Shown here: one piece after another, positions 27,433 through 37,733 of the stretch
Layout of the letters: each line of letters begins with the position of its first letter
Numbering within the stretch: the stretch's first letter is position 1
DNA from: Acuticoccus sp. MNP-M23
GTDB taxonomy: Bacteria; Pseudomonadota; Alphaproteobacteria; Rhizobiales; Amorphaceae
Assembly: GCF_031195445.1 (NCBI RefSeq)
Contig: NZ_CP133480.1
Coordinates: 2,596,501-2,660,500, forward strand
Direction: 5' to 3'
Length of the DNA: 64,000 bases
Notes under the pieces: model-generated
Database searches by the model: none
The model's input: only the letters and a program-made list of their open reading frames with translations
What the model was told of the DNA's origin: nothing
Position numbers and translations under genes: made by a program

Positions 27433-28581
27433 ATGGTTAGTCGCGCTGAAAACACCGAGTTTGCCCGCTGGTGGTGGACCGTGGACCGGGTTCTGCTCAT
27501 CACCCTTCTGGCGCTGATGGGCATCGGGCTGATGCTGTCGTTCGCAGCCTCGCCGCCGGTTGCCGAAAAGCTGGGCCTTGGCAGCTACCACTTCGTGCAG
27601 CGCCACGTCCTGTTCGCCATTCCGGCGGTGATCCTGCTCGTCTCGCTGTCGTTCCTGACGCCGCGGCAGGTCCGCCGGGTGGCGCTGGTGGTGTTCATTG
27701 CCGCGCTTGGCGGCATCATCCTCACGCTGTTTGCCGGCGTCGAGGTGAAGGGGTCGCGGCGCTGGATTTCGCTCGCCGGCTTTTCGTTGCAGCCCGCCGA
27801 GTTCATCAAGCCGGCCTTCGTGGTGCTGACGGCGTTCCTCTTCGCCGAAGGCTCGCGCCGGCCGGACCTGCCGGGCCGGCTTCTGGCGCTGTTCCTGCTT
27901 GCCATCGTCATCGCGCCGCTGGTGGCACAGCCCGACTTCGGCCAGGCGATGCTCATCGCCATCACCTGGAGCGCGATGATCTTTCTGGCCGGGCTGCAAT
28001 GGCGCTGGGTGTTCGCGCTGGGCGGTATCGGCTTTGGCGGCATCGTGTCGGCCTATCTCTACCTGCCGCACGTCACCCAGCGGGTGAACGCGTTCTTCGA
28101 CCCGTCGGCGGATGCCAACTATCAGGTCAACCGCTCCATCGAATCGTTCATGCGCGGCGGCTGGTTCGGCGAAGGCGCGGGCGAAGGCATCGTCAAGCGC
28201 CGCCTGCCGGACAGCCACACCGACTTCGTGTTCGCCGTGACCGCCGAGGAGTTCGGCATCATCGCCTGCGGCCTCATTCTGGCGCTGTTCACGGTGATCG
28301 TCCTGCGCGGCCTGTCTCACGCATTCAAGGAAACCGACGAGTTCGTCCGCCTCGCGCTGTCCGGCCTCATGCTTCTGTTCGGCGGGCAGGCGTTCATCAA
28401 CATGGCGGTCAACCTTCAGCTGATGCCGGCCAAGGGCATGACGCTGCCGTTCCTGTCCTATGGCGGCTCGTCACTTCTGGCGGTTGCGCTGACCATGGGC
28501 TTTGCTCTGGCTCTGGCACGGCGCCGCCCTGGCCGGGTGCGCTTTACCGCAGCGCGGTCCACCCGCGAGGCGTTTGCGTGA
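27433..28581 (+). CDS. ftsW: Septal peptidoglycan polymerase FtsW
   Basis: A 382-residue SEDS glycosyltransferase that polymerises lipid II at the septum together with FtsI. About ten membrane helices. Conserved SEDS features visible: GSRRWISL before helix 4, LQPAEFIK, the catalytic-site Asp in QPDFGQAM, GEGAGEGIVKRRLPDSHTDF and LPFLSYGGSSL near the end. ATG 27433 follows GGGAG. Overlaps murG by four bases. Confidence 0.96.
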   Translation: MVSRAENTEFARWWWTVDRVLLITLLALMGIGLMLSFAASPPVAEKLGLGSYHFVQRHVLFAIPAVILLVSLSFLTPRQVRRVALVVFIAALGGIILTLFAGVEVKGSRRWISLAGFSLQPAEFIKPAFVVLTAFLFAEGSRRPDLPGRLLALFLLAIVIAPLVAQPDFGQAMLIAITWSAMIFLAGLQWRWVFALGGIGFGGIVSAYLYLPHVTQRVNAFFDPSADANYQVNRSIESFMRGGWFGEGAGEGIVKRRLPDSHTDFVFAVTAEEFGIIACGLILALFTVIVLRGLSHAFKETDEFVRLALSGLMLLFGGQAFINMAVNLQLMPAKGMTLPFLSYGGSSLLAVALTMGFALALARRRPGRVRFTAARSTREAFA

Positions 28582-29648
28582 GGGCGCTTCTGGCAGCAGG
28601 CGGCACCGGCGGGCATCTGTTTCCAGCGGAGGCCATTGCCGCGGTTCTCGGCGCGCGGGGCCATCAGGTCGCGTTGATGACGGACGTGCGCGCAAAGACG
28701 CTGGTTGCCCAGTTTCCGGCCGAACGCGTGGACTTTCTGCCCGCTGCCACGCCGCGGGTGAAAAACCCCGTTGCGTCGGCCAAGGCGCTTCTGGTGCTCG
28801 GCGGTGCGGTCCTGAAGGCGCGCAAGCTCATCAAGGCATTCGGGCCGGATGTGGTGATCGGCTTTGGCGGCTACCCGACAATTCCGCCGCTCAAGGCCGC
28901 GCAGACGCTGGGCCTTGCCACCGTGGTGCACGAGGCAAATGCCGTCCCGGGCAAGGCCAACCGCTTTCTCGCAAACAGCGCGACCATCTTCACGGCCTTT
29001 CCCGAAACGCCCGGTTTCGGCAAGCCGACGACCTTTGTGGGAATGCCGGTTCGCCAGGCGGTGAAAGCCGCCGCCCGGCCGTTTGAGGCACCCGGCGACA
29101 CGCTGCGTCTCCTCGTGTTCGGCGGCAGCCAGGGCGCCCGGATCTTCGCCGACATCGTACCCCCGGCACTCTCCGCGCTCTCGCCCGAGCACCGGGCGAT
29201 GCTGAGGATCACCCAGCAGTGCCGTCCGGAAGACCTTGAACGCACCCGCGCAGCCTACGATGCGGCGGGCATTGCGGCCGATCTTGCGCCCTTCTTCACC
29301 GATCTGCCGCAGCGGATGGCGGACGCGCATCTTGTGGTGTGCCGCTCCGGCGCATCCACCGTCGCCGAGCTTGCGGTGATCGGCCGGCCCTCGCTTCTGG
29401 TGCCGCTGCCGGGCGCGCTCGATCAGGACCAGGCCCACAATGCCGAGGCGCTTGCCGCTGCCGGCGGGGCCATCGCCGTCCTCCAACCCGAATTCACCGC
29501 AGAGCGGCTCACCGCCGAAATCGGCAAGCTCCTGACCGCCCCGGCATGGTTGGCGCAGGCAGCGGACGCGGCACGCGGCTTCGGCCGGCCCGACGCTGCG
29601 GAGCGCTTCGCCGATGCGGCCGAAAACGTCGCAAAGGCCAAGCCATGA
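28578..29648 (+). CDS. murG: UDP-GlcNAc:lipid I transferase MurG
   Basis: A 356-residue GT28 enzyme making lipid II on the inner membrane. GTG 28578 begins [17 protein letters not shown] with the first glycine loop; [11 protein letters not shown] and [12 protein letters not shown] follow in the N-domain, [11 protein letters not shown] begins the C-domain and [11 protein letters not shown] with [12 protein letters not shown] binds the UDP-GlcNAc. Overlaps ftsW (GTGA) and murC (ATGA). Confidence 0.96.
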   Translation: MRALLAAGGTGGHLFPAEAIAAVLGARGHQVALMTDVRAKTLVAQFPAERVDFLPAATPRVKNPVASAKALLVLGGAVLKARKLIKAFGPDVVIGFGGYPTIPPLKAAQTLGLATVVHEANAVPGKANRFLANSATIFTAFPETPGFGKPTTFVGMPVRQAVKAAARPFEAPGDTLRLLVFGGSQGARIFADIVPPALSALSPEHRAMLRITQQCRPEDLERTRAAYDAAGIAADLAPFFTDLPQRMADAHLVVCRSGASTVAELAVIGRPSLLVPLPGALDQDQAHNAEALAAAGGAIAVLQPEFTAERLTAEIGKLLTAPAWLAQAADAARGFGRPDAAERFADAAENVAKAKP

Positions 29649-31051
29649 CCCCCACCATGAAGATGACCTCCGCCATCGGCCCGGTCCATTTCGTCGGCAT
29701 CGGCGGGATCGGCATGTCCGGCATAGCCGAGGTGCTCCACAATCTCGGCTACACCGTGCAGGGCTCCGACATTGCCGAGAGCCCCAACGTTCTCCGCCTG
29801 CGCGACAAGGGGATCGACGTTGCCATCGGCCATGCGGCGGAAAACATTGCCGGCGCCACGGTGCTGGTCGTCTCGTCCGCGGTGAAGAAGGACAACCCGG
29901 AGCTGATGGCAGCGCGCGCCCGGCTCCTCCCCATCGTCCGCCGCGCGGAGATGCTGGGCGAACTGATGCGGCTCAAGCAGGCCATTGCGGTGGGCGGCAC
30001 CCACGGCAAGACCACCACGACGTCCCTGGTGGCGACCTTGCTGGAAGCCGGCGGGCTCGACCCGACTGTCATCAATGGCGGCATCATCAACGCCTACGGC
30101 ACCAACGCGCGCCTTGGTGCGGGCGACTGGCTTGTGGCAGAGGCCGACGAGAGCGACGGCACCTTCGTCAAGCTGCCGGCCGACATCGCCATCGTCACCA
30201 ACATCGACCCCGAGCACCTCGACCATTACGGCACGTTCGACAGGGCGCGCGACGCGTTCAAGCAGTTCGTCGAGAACGTGCCGTTCTACGGCTTTGCCGT
30301 GATGTGCCTCGACCATCCGGAAGTGCAGGCCATGGTCGGCCGGATCGAGGATCGGCGGATCATCACCTACGGCGCCAACCCGCAGGCCGACGTGCGTTTC
30401 ATGAACGTGCGCCCCGGCACCCGAACCGTGTTCGATGTGCGCATCACCGACCGTGTGACCGGCGAAGTGCGGATCCTCGAAGGCCTCACGCTGCCGATGC
30501 CGGGCATTCACAATGTCTCCAACGCCACCGCCGCGGTGGCCGTGGCGGACCGGCTTGGCATCGACACTGCCGCCATCGTGAAAGGCCTCGACGCGTTCCG
30601 TGGCGTCAAGCGCCGGTTCACCCATGTGGGTGACTGGAACGGCGTTGCGATCTTTGACGACTATGCCCATCACCCGGTGGAAATCCGTGCCGTTCTGGGT
30701 GCCGCGCGGGAAGCGGCTGCGGGCAAGGTCATCGCCGTGGTCCAGCCACACCGCTACAGCCGCCTTCAGGCGCTGTTCGACGATTTCTGCGCCTGCTTCA
30801 ACGATGCGGACACCGTGATTGTCACCGACGTTTACCCGGCCGGCGAAGAGCCGATTGCGGGTGCCGAGCGGGACGATCTGGTGGCGGGACTTGCCGCCCG
30901 CGGCCACCGCAACACCGTCGCACTGGCCGGCCGGGACGACCTGGCCGCCGTCGTCCGCGAACATGCCGAACCCGGCGACATGGTGGTCTGCCTCGGCGCC
31001 GGGTCAATCACCCGCTGGGCCGAAACGCTCCCCAGGGAGCTGGCGCAATGA
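29645..31051 (+). CDS. murC: UDP-MurNAc-L-alanine ligase MurC
   Basis: A 468-residue Mur ligase adding the first L-Ala. [17 protein letters not shown] at the N-terminus, the ATP loop [31 protein letters not shown] and [10 protein letters not shown] are diagnostic. ATG 29645 overlaps the murG stop by four bases, and the gene overlaps murB likewise. Confidence 0.97.
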   Translation: MTPTMKMTSAIGPVHFVGIGGIGMSGIAEVLHNLGYTVQGSDIAESPNVLRLRDKGIDVAIGHAAENIAGATVLVVSSAVKKDNPELMAARARLLPIVRRAEMLGELMRLKQAIAVGGTHGKTTTTSLVATLLEAGGLDPTVINGGIINAYGTNARLGAGDWLVAEADESDGTFVKLPADIAIVTNIDPEHLDHYGTFDRARDAFKQFVENVPFYGFAVMCLDHPEVQAMVGRIEDRRIITYGANPQADVRFMNVRPGTRTVFDVRITDRVTGEVRILEGLTLPMPGIHNVSNATAAVAVADRLGIDTAAIVKGLDAFRGVKRRFTHVGDWNGVAIFDDYAHHPVEIRAVLGAAREAAAGKVIAVVQPHRYSRLQALFDDFCACFNDADTVIVTDVYPAGEEPIAGAERDDLVAGLAARGHRNTVALAGRDDLAAVVREHAEPGDMVVCLGAGSITRWAETLPRELAQ

Positions 31052-31980
31052 GCCTTTTCGAGACTCTCAAGGGCGTTGCCCGCGGCCGTTTGAGCGAAAA
31101 TGAGCCGCTGGCAGCCTTCACCTGGTTCCGCGTCGGCGGACCGGCCGAGATCCTGTTTTCGCCGGCCGACGAGGCTGATCTTGCCGCGTTCATGAAGGCG
31201 TTGCCCGCGGGCGTGCCGGTCACGGTGCTCGGACTTGCGTCCAACACCCTGGTGCGGGACGGCGGCGTCGAAGGCGTCGTCATCCGCCTCTCGCCAAAAG
31301 GGTTCGGCTTTGCCCGAGCGGAGGGAAACCGCATGAGGGTGGGGGCTGCCCTGCCGGACGTGAAGGCCGCCCGCGCTGCCGCCGACGAATCGCTGACGGG
31401 GCTTGAATTCTTCCGCGGGATTCCAGGCTGCATCGGCGGTGCGCTGCGCATGAATGCCGGGGCCTATGGCGGCGAGACGCGCGACCGGCTTGTGTCGGCC
31501 CGCGCGGTCGACCGCCACGGCGAAATCCACCAGCTTTCCAATGCGGATTTCGGCTTTTCCTACCGCCATTCCAGCGTTCCGGCGGATTTCATCTTCACCG
31601 AGGCGACCTTTGAGGCCGTCCCCGGCGACCGCGACGTGATCCTGGCCGCCATGGACGAGATCACCGAGAAGCGGGAGGCGACCCAGCCAGTCAAATCACG
31701 CACCGGCGGCTCCACCTTCAAGAACCCGCCGGGCGAGAAATCCTGGCAGCTGATCGACGCTGCGGGCGGGCGCGGCCTCACCGTGGGCGGGGCGCAGATG
31801 TCCGAGCTCCACTGCAATTTCATGCTCAACCTCGGCGATGCCACCGCCGAGGATCTGGAACGTCTCGGCGAGACGGTTCGCGGCCGGGTGCGCGCCAATT
31901 CCGGCGTCGACCTGGAATGGGAAATCAAGCGCGTCGGCCGTTTTGTGGGCGCGCCGGTGCCGGAGTTCATCGCGCCATGA
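31048..31980 (+). CDS. murB: UDP-N-acetylenolpyruvoylglucosamine reductase MurB
   Basis: A 310-residue FAD enzyme of the second committed step of peptidoglycan precursor synthesis, reducing the enolpyruvyl group with [18 protein letters not shown], the FAD loop [35 protein letters not shown] and [10 protein letters not shown] are present, followed by the helix [10 protein letters not shown] with the C-terminal region. ATG overlaps with murC and ddl on both sides. Confidence 0.96.
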   Translation: MSLFETLKGVARGRLSENEPLAAFTWFRVGGPAEILFSPADEADLAAFMKALPAGVPVTVLGLASNTLVRDGGVEGVVIRLSPKGFGFARAEGNRMRVGAALPDVKAARAAADESLTGLEFFRGIPGCIGGALRMNAGAYGGETRDRLVSARAVDRHGEIHQLSNADFGFSYRHSSVPADFIFTEATFEAVPGDRDVILAAMDEITEKREATQPVKSRTGGSTFKNPPGEKSWQLIDAAGGRGLTVGGAQMSELHCNFMLNLGDATAEDLERLGETVRGRVRANSGVDLEWEIKRVGRFVGAPVPEFIAP

Positions 31981-32888
31981 AACACGTTGCCGTGCTGATG
32001 GGCGGGCAAAGCGCCGAACGCCCGGTGAGCCTTGCGTCCGGAAAGGCCTGCGCAGACGGGCTTGAGGAGGCGGGCTACCGCGTCACCCGGATCGACGTTG
32101 CAGAAGATCTTGTGGATAAGCTGAAGTCCGTCAGACCCGAAGTGGCGTTCAATGCATTGCACGGCCCGATGGGCGAAGACGGCTCCATCCAGGGCCTCCT
32201 CGAATTTCTCGGCATTCCCTACACCCATTCCGGGGTGATGGCCTCGGCGCTGGCGATGGACAAGGGGCGCGCCAAGGCGGTTCTGGCCGCTGCCGGAATT
32301 CCGGTGGCCGAGCATGTGACGTGCACGCGCTTCGAGGCGGCGCAACGGCATATGCTGCCGCCACCCTACGTTTTGAAGCCTGTGGCGGAGGGATCGTCGT
32401 TCGGCGTTCTCATCGTGCGCGAGGGGGCCAACCGGCCGCCGGACGAATTGTCGGGCGATGAATGGCCCTACGGCGATGCGATGATGGCCGAGAAATTCGT
32501 CGACGGGCTGGAGCTGACCTGCGGCGCTTTCGGCGACACGGTCTACGACATCATCGAGATCGAACCGGTGTCGGGCGCCTTCTACGGCTTCGAGGCGAAG
32601 TATGCGCCGGGGGGCTCCAACCACACGCTCCCGGCGCGAATTAAACCAAATATTTACCAGGATATACAAAAGTACACCCTACTGGCTCATCGTGCCCTGG
32701 GGTGTCGCGGTGTCTCACGAGCCGACTTTCGCTATGACCCCGAGAAAGACGAACTCGTTTGTCTGGAAGTGAACACGCAACCCGGAATGACGGAAACCTC
32801 GCTGGTGCCAGAAATGGCAGCGTACGCGGGCGTCAGCTTTTCCGCGCTCGTCGCAGCGCTGGTGGAGGACGCAAGTTGCCGGCGTTGA
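31977..32888 (+). CDS. ddl: D-alanine-D-alanine ligase
   Basis: A 303-residue ATP-grasp ligase making D-Ala-D-Ala for MurF. VLMGGQSAERPVSL, HGPMGEDGSIQGLLE, HSGVMASALAMDK, KPVAEGSSFGV and the metal-binding CLEVNTQPGMTETSLVPE are all present. The stretch coding for IKPNIYQDIQKY (32640-32680) is strikingly AT-rich with ATA, CTA and AAA codons, unlike the rest of the gene. ATG 31977 overlaps the murB stop; ftsQ begins within the end of ddl. Confidence 0.96.
   Translation: MKHVAVLMGGQSAERPVSLASGKACADGLEEAGYRVTRIDVAEDLVDKLKSVRPEVAFNALHGPMGEDGSIQGLLEFLGIPYTHSGVMASALAMDKGRAKAVLAAAGIPVAEHVTCTRFEAAQRHMLPPPYVLKPVAEGSSFGVLIVREGANRPPDELSGDEWPYGDAMMAEKFVDGLELTCGAFGDTVYDIIEIEPVSGAFYGFEAKYAPGGSNHTLPARIKPNIYQDIQKYTLLAHRALGCRGVSRADFRYDPEKDELVCLEVNTQPGMTETSLVPEMAAYAGVSFSALVAALVEDASCRR
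32640..32690 (+). promoter_or_regulatory. AT-rich patch inside ddl, possible ftsQAZ promoter
   Basis: Only 12 of the 40 bases at 32641-32680 are G or C in an otherwise GC-rich gene. It lies about 200 bp before ftsQ. In Escherichia coli the ftsQ promoters lie inside ddlB, so an internal promoter or regulator site here is plausible; no clear -35/-10 pair can be assigned. Confidence 0.25.
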
Positions 32889-33763
32889 GGTCCCGTGCCG
32901 GCAGGCTTGCAAGCGCTGCACCCGGCCGCCTTCTGGCGGTGGCGGTGCTCGTGGGCAGCTGCGGTGCCGGGCTCGCCTATTCCGAGGACCCCGCGCGGAT
33001 GTGGGACGCCGTCGGCCGCGCGGGCTTCAACCTGCGCGAAATCAAGCTCAAGGGGCAGGAGCATACGTCCGACAGCGCGATCATCGCCGCCGTCGGGCTC
33101 GGCCCTGGCGTGACCCTGCTGGGCCTCGACGTGGAGGCCGCACGTGCCCGTCTGGAGGGTTTGCCCTGGGTGAAGACGGCCGCTGTGCGCAAGTCGCTGC
33201 CCGACCGGCTTCTGGTGGAGATCGAAGAGCGGGAGCCGTTCGCGCGGTGGCGCTGGAGCGGCCACGAGGTGGTGATCGACCGGCACGGCAACGTCCTCGC
33301 TGACGACGTGCCGTCCCGTTACCGGAGCCTTCCGCTGGTTGCCGGTGCGGGGGCCAACGATGTGGTCGAATCGATTCGCGAGGTTCTGTCCGCCGACCCT
33401 GCGCTGGACGAGCGGGTGGCTGCGGCAATCCTCGTCAACGAAAGGCGCTGGGATTTGCGGTTGAAGAATGGCGCAACGGTCCGTCTGCCGGCCGATCAGC
33501 CCGAGGCGGCGCTCGCCCGTCTCGCCAGCATCGAGGAGCGCCAGCCGCTTCTGGGCGTTGGCGAGGTTGTGGTCGACATGCGCCTGGCCGACCGCACCTC
33601 GGTGCAGCTTCAGGCTGCCAGCGCGACAGAGGACGAGGGCGAACGGCCCGCGTTGCAGGCGGAGCCTGTGGCGCAGGATGCGCTGGCCGCGGCCATTGCC
33701 AACGCGACGGTGAGCTATGACGACCCCCTCGCGAGGGCCATCGCGGAGGCCATGAACCAATGA
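32876..33763 (+). CDS. ftsQ: Cell division protein FtsQ
   Basis: A 295-residue bitopic divisome protein. A basic cytoplasmic N-terminus, one membrane helix (LLAVAVLVGSCGAGLAY) and then the POTRA domain (IKLKGQEHTSDSAIIAAVG, WVKTAAVRKSLPDRL, EREPFARW) and a beta domain. TTG 32876 is chosen because GGAGG lies seven bases upstream inside ddl; TTG 32885 overlapping the ddl stop is the alternative. The gene overlaps ddl by 13 bases and ftsA by four. Confidence 0.93.
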   Translation: MPALRSRAGRLASAAPGRLLAVAVLVGSCGAGLAYSEDPARMWDAVGRAGFNLREIKLKGQEHTSDSAIIAAVGLGPGVTLLGLDVEAARARLEGLPWVKTAAVRKSLPDRLLVEIEEREPFARWRWSGHEVVIDRHGNVLADDVPSRYRSLPLVAGAGANDVVESIREVLSADPALDERVAAAILVNERRWDLRLKNGATVRLPADQPEAALARLASIEERQPLLGVGEVVVDMRLADRTSVQLQAASATEDEGERPALQAEPVAQDALAAAIANATVSYDDPLARAIAEAMNQ

Positions 33764-35070
33764 ACGTGATGGATTTCCCCGGTCGTGGAGACGGTGCGCG
33801 CTGCCATGTGAAGCCTGGTCGCTCCTCCATCGCTTGCGTCCTCGACGTCGGCACCAACAAGATCGCCTGCCTGATTGCCCGGCTGAAGCCGGCTTCGGAA
33901 GAAACGCTGCTGGCCGGCCGGACCCACGCCATCGAGGTGATCGGCTACGGCTACCAGCAATCGCGCGGCGTGAAGGGCGGCATGATCGTCGATCTCGACA
34001 AGGCCGAGCACGCCATCCGGCGCGCGGTGGATGCTGCCGAGCAGATGGCGGGCGTGACGGTCGAATCGCTGATCGTGACCCAGACATCGGGCCGGCTTTC
34101 GTCCGAGGCATTCGGCGCCAAGGTCGACCTCGACACCGGCGCCGTGCGCGACAATGACATTCGCAAGGTGCTCGCCGCGTCGGGCCGGCACCAGATCCGG
34201 CAGGGCCGTTCGGCGCTGCATGCACTGCCCATCGGCTATACGCTGGACGGTCAGGGCGGCATTCGCGATCCGCGCGGTATGATCGGCGACAATCTCGGTG
34301 TCGACATCAACCTCGTCACGGCAGACAGCGCCGCGCAGGACAACCTCGTTCTGGCGATCAACCGCTGCCATCTCGACGTGGAGGGCATCGTCGCGACGCC
34401 GTACGCCTCGGGCCTCGCCTCGCTGGTGGATGACGAGGGCGAACTCGGCGCCGTGTGCGTGGACATCGGCGGTGGCACCTCGTCCATCGCGATCTTCTCG
34501 GAGGGGAACCTCGTGCATGTGGATGCCGTCGCCATCGGCGGCCATCACGTGACCATGGACATTGCCCACTGCCTGTCGATCCGCCTCGACGAGGCGGAAC
34601 GGCTGAAGACACTCGAAGGCTCGGCGATTGCCGCCTCTGCCGACGAGCGCGACACCCTCACCATCCATCCGGTGGGCGAGGACTATGGCGCCGCGCCGCA
34701 GGTCATCCCGCGGCTGACGCTGAACCAGATCATCCGGCCACGCGTGGACGAGATTGTCGAACTCATTCGCGACCGCCTCGTCGAGTCGGGATTTTCGGGG
34801 CGGATCGGCCGCCGCGTGGTCCTTACCGGCGGCGGAAGTCAACTCACCGGACTGCCGGACGTGGCGCGCCACGTCTTCGGCCGCCCGGTCCGTCTCGGGC
34901 GCCCGCTCGGCGTCAAGGGATTGCCGATTGCGGCCCGCGGCGCGGCGTTCAGCGCCGTGGTCGGGCTTCTCATCTATCCGCAGCTCGCTCCGGCGAGCCT
35001 GTTCTCAGCCGGCACCCAGTCCACGGGCTACATCGCCCGCATGGGCCGCTGGCTGAAGGAAAGCTTCTAA
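33760..35070 (+). CDS. ftsA: Cell division protein FtsA
   Basis: A 436-residue actin-like protein that tethers FtsZ to the membrane. Actin-fold motifs: LDVGTNKIACLIARL (phosphate 1), the 1C/SHS2-like region with RGVKGGMIVDL, CVDIGGGTSSIAIF (phosphate 2) and VLTGGGSQLTGLPD (adenosine loop). The C-terminal amphipathic helix ARMGRWLKESF is the membrane target sequence. ATG 33760 overlaps ftsQ by four bases; ftsZ follows after 91 bp. Confidence 0.97.
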   Translation: MNVMDFPGRGDGARCHVKPGRSSIACVLDVGTNKIACLIARLKPASEETLLAGRTHAIEVIGYGYQQSRGVKGGMIVDLDKAEHAIRRAVDAAEQMAGVTVESLIVTQTSGRLSSEAFGAKVDLDTGAVRDNDIRKVLAASGRHQIRQGRSALHALPIGYTLDGQGGIRDPRGMIGDNLGVDINLVTADSAAQDNLVLAINRCHLDVEGIVATPYASGLASLVDDEGELGAVCVDIGGGTSSIAIFSEGNLVHVDAVAIGGHHVTMDIAHCLSIRLDEAERLKTLEGSAIAASADERDTLTIHPVGEDYGAAPQVIPRLTLNQIIRPRVDEIVELIRDRLVESGFSGRIGRRVVLTGGGSQLTGLPDVARHVFGRPVRLGRPLGVKGLPIAARGAAFSAVVGLLIYPQLAPASLFSAGTQSTGYIARMGRWLKESF

Positions 35071-35161
35071 CCTGAGCGTTCGCGCTCAAACGAAAACAAC
35101 GCGGCTCAGGCCGTAATCTTGGCGCCCGGTTCGGGCAAAGTGACGAGAACAGGGGGCAATC

Positions 35162-36805
35162 ATGTCGTCCAACCATCTGAAGACGCCCGACCTCACAGAG
35201 CTCAAGCCGCGCATCATGGTGTTCGGCGTCGGCGGTGCAGGCTGCAACGCGGTGAACAACATGATCGAGGCCGGCCTTGCCGGTTGCGACTTTGTTGTCG
35301 CCAACACCGATGCACAGTCGCTCAACCTCTCGAAGGCGGAGCGGGTGGTTCAGATGGGCATCGCGGTGACCGAGGGCCTCGGTGCCGGTTCCCAGCCTGA
35401 CGTCGGCCGCGCCGCCGCCGAGGAAGTGATCGACGAGATCGCCGACCATCTGTCCGGCTCGCACATGGTGTTCATCACCGCGGGCATGGGCGGCGGCACC
35501 GGCACGGGTTCGGCCCCGGTGGTCGCCCGCGTTGCGCGTGACCAGGGCATCCTCACCGTTGGCGTCGTGACCCGCCCGTTCCAGTTCGAGGGCGCACGCC
35601 GCGCCAAGCTGGCAGACGCCGGCATCGAGGAACTCGCCCAGCACGTCGACACGCTGATCGTGATCCCGAACCAGAACCTCTTCCGCATCGCCAATGCGCA
35701 GACCACCTTTGCCGACGCCTTCGCGATGGCCGACCAGGTGCTCTACTCCGGCGTTGCCTGCATCACCGATCTGATGGTCAAGGAAGGCCTCATCAACCTC
35801 GACTTTGCCGACGTGCGCTCCGTCATGCGCAACATGGGCAAGGCGATGATGGGCACCGGCGAGGCCTCCGGCGAGGGCCGCGCGCTCCAGGCCGCCGAGG
35901 CCGCCATCTCCAACCCGCTGCTTGACGAAACCTCCATGAAGGGCGCCCGCGGCCTTCTGGTCTCCGTCGTCGGCGGCAACGACCTGACGCTGTTCGAGGT
36001 GGACGAAGCCACCACGCGCATCCGCGAAGAGGTTGACGACGACGCCAACATCATCTTCGGCGCGACGTTCGACGACAGCCTCGAAGGCGTCATCCGCGTC
36101 TCCGTGGTGGCAACGGGCATCGACCAGGATCCGGCCAACGTCATCGAGCCGCCGAAAGACACGCGCGTCGTCTCCTTCGCGGACCGGGCCGCCAAGAAGC
36201 AGACCCCTGATTCAGGTGCGGCGGTTGCCATCGCCGATCCGGGTGAAGCTGCCTTGGCCGCCGTCGCAGCGGGCCTTGAAGACTTCGACCTGGATCCGCA
36301 TGCGCTGGAGCCCATCGAGGAAGCCGAAATCTTCGACGAAGCCGCTGCGCAGGCTGAGTTCGACGACGAGTTCGACGAGCCGGTCGCGGTTCCGGACCTG
36401 CGCGCCAACCGTACCCGCGCCCCGGACTATGGCGACTACCCCGCCGCGGACGAACGCCGCCCGATGGGTCTGCTGCGCCGGATCGCCAGCGGCCTGTCGC
36501 GCCGCGAAGAGGAAGACGCGGACGATTTTGCCCCCGCGCCGCAGACCCGCCCCGAGCGCCGCCGCGCCCAGGCTGCGCTGCCGGCACCGGAGCAGCGCCC
36601 CGCCGCGCCACAGCTGGACCAGGCCTACATGGATGAGGCAGCCGACGGCGCACCCGCACCGCGCCGCGCCCGCCCCAAGGCAGAAGCGCCGCAGCGCCGC
36701 GCCCGGACGGAGGCTGAGCCTGTGTCCCGCACGCGGCAGGCCCAGCGCCCGATGGACGACGATCAGCTTGAAATTCCGGCGTTCCTGCGCCGGCAGGCCA
36801 ACTGA
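35162..36805 (+). CDS. ftsZ: Cell division protein FtsZ
   Basis: A 547-residue tubulin homologue forming the Z-ring. [14 protein letters not shown] starts the GTPase domain, the tubulin signature GGGTGTGS is residues 110-117, and [12 protein letters not shown] and NLDFADV follow. After about residue 320 comes a long linker of over 200 residues rich in Ala, Arg, Pro and acidic residues, ending in the conserved tail [16 protein letters not shown] that binds FtsA. AGGGGGC lies before ATG 35162. The stop TGA (36803-36805) overlaps the apparent CTG start of lpxC. Confidence 0.98.
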   Translation: MSSNHLKTPDLTELKPRIMVFGVGGAGCNAVNNMIEAGLAGCDFVVANTDAQSLNLSKAERVVQMGIAVTEGLGAGSQPDVGRAAAEEVIDEIADHLSGSHMVFITAGMGGGTGTGSAPVVARVARDQGILTVGVVTRPFQFEGARRAKLADAGIEELAQHVDTLIVIPNQNLFRIANAQTTFADAFAMADQVLYSGVACITDLMVKEGLINLDFADVRSVMRNMGKAMMGTGEASGEGRALQAAEAAISNPLLDETSMKGARGLLVSVVGGNDLTLFEVDEATTRIREEVDDDANIIFGATFDDSLEGVIRVSVVATGIDQDPANVIEPPKDTRVVSFADRAAKKQTPDSGAAVAIADPGEAALAAVAAGLEDFDLDPHALEPIEEAEIFDEAAAQAEFDDEFDEPVAVPDLRANRTRAPDYGDYPAADERRPMGLLRRIASGLSRREEEDADDFAPAPQTRPERRRAQAALPAPEQRPAAPQLDQAYMDEAADGAPAPRRARPKAEAPQRRARTEAEPVSRTRQAQRPMDDDQLEIPAFLRRQAN

Positions 36806-37629
36806 TCCTCCAACGCACACTGCGCGAGCCTGTCTCGCTCAAAGGCATCGGCGTCCATTCGGGCGCCGATGTTTCTGTTTCTGTGGCCCCCGGCACACAG
36901 GGCGTGCGCTTTCACCGGGACGGCGGCAGCGTTGCCGCGTCCTGGCGCAATGTCAGTGCCACGCGCCTTGCCACAGTGATCGAGGCCGGCGGAACGCGGG
37001 TCATGACGGTGGAGCACCTGATGTCGGCCCTGTCCGCGCTCGGCGTCTGGAACGCCGATGTGACCCTTGAGGGCCCCGAGCTTCCCATCATGGATGGCAG
37101 CGCCCGTCCGTTTCTGGATGCGTTGGCCCCGTTGGTCGCGGATGCGGGCAGGGTGGCGCCCTTTCGCGTTCTCCGCCCGGTCTCGGTGAGTGACGGAGAT
37201 GCCTTTGCGGCGCTCCTGCCGTCGAACACGCAGCGTTTTGATGTGGGGATCGACTTTGCAGCGCCGGTGATCGGCCTCAGCCGTGTGACCTTCGAGCTGG
37301 GGCGCGACGATTATGCCCGCGACATTGCGCCCGCCCGCACCTTCGGTCCGCTGAAGGACGTGGAGCGGATGCGCCGCAAGGGCTACGCCAGGGGCGCTTC
37401 GCTGGACAATGCGGTGGCTGTGGACGGCGACCGGGTCGCCAACCCCGAGGGCCTGCGCTTCTCCGACGAGTTTGCCCGCCACAAGCTGCTGGATGCCATT
37501 GGCGACCTGGCGCTGGCGGGCGCGCCGATCCTTGGCGTCTACCGCAGCCACAAGGCGGGGCACCGTCTCAACTACAGGCTTCTGGCGGCGCTTTTCGGGT
37601 CGAACGAAAACTTCACAATTGATCGTTAA
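36802..37629 (+). CDS. lpxC: UDP-3-O-acyl-GlcNAc deacetylase LpxC (apparent CTG start)
   Basis: The zinc deacetylase of the committed step of lipid A synthesis, 275 residues if it starts at CTG 36802. Zinc ligands are intact: His72 ([10 protein letters not shown]), His227 and Asp231 ([10 protein letters not shown]), plus the general acid His254 (KAGHRLN). The conserved N-terminal strand [19 protein letters not shown] is encoded from 36811, upstream of the first ordinary start codon in frame (GTG 36883), and the frame is closed by a stop at 36769-36771 with no ATG, GTG or TTG between. CTG 36802 overlaps the ftsZ stop as CTGA, the same geometry as the ATGA junctions elsewhere in the cluster; ATC 36805 is a less likely alternative. 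Confidence 0.93.
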   Translation: MILQRTLREPVSLKGIGVHSGADVSVSVAPGTQGVRFHRDGGSVAASWRNVSATRLATVIEAGGTRVMTVEHLMSALSALGVWNADVTLEGPELPIMDGSARPFLDALAPLVADAGRVAPFRVLRPVSVSDGDAFAALLPSNTQRFDVGIDFAAPVIGLSRVTFELGRDDYARDIAPARTFGPLKDVERMRRKGYARGASLDNAVAVDGDRVANPEGLRFSDEFARHKLLDAIGDLALAGAPILGVYRSHKAGHRLNYRLLAALFGSNENFTIDR

Positions 37630-37733
37630 TTGCAGCTATTATCAGTTGCGCTAGTAAGGGGTGCGCGGCGGGCGTTGGAATGCGTTGCCAGCGCTGCTAC
37701 ACGGTGTCCCTGCGTTTTGTTGGAGTGTTTGCG

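Noticed and set aside
36883-37629. lpxC starting at GTG 36883
   Set aside because: This would remove the conserved N-terminal strand, which is clearly encoded upstream in the same frame.
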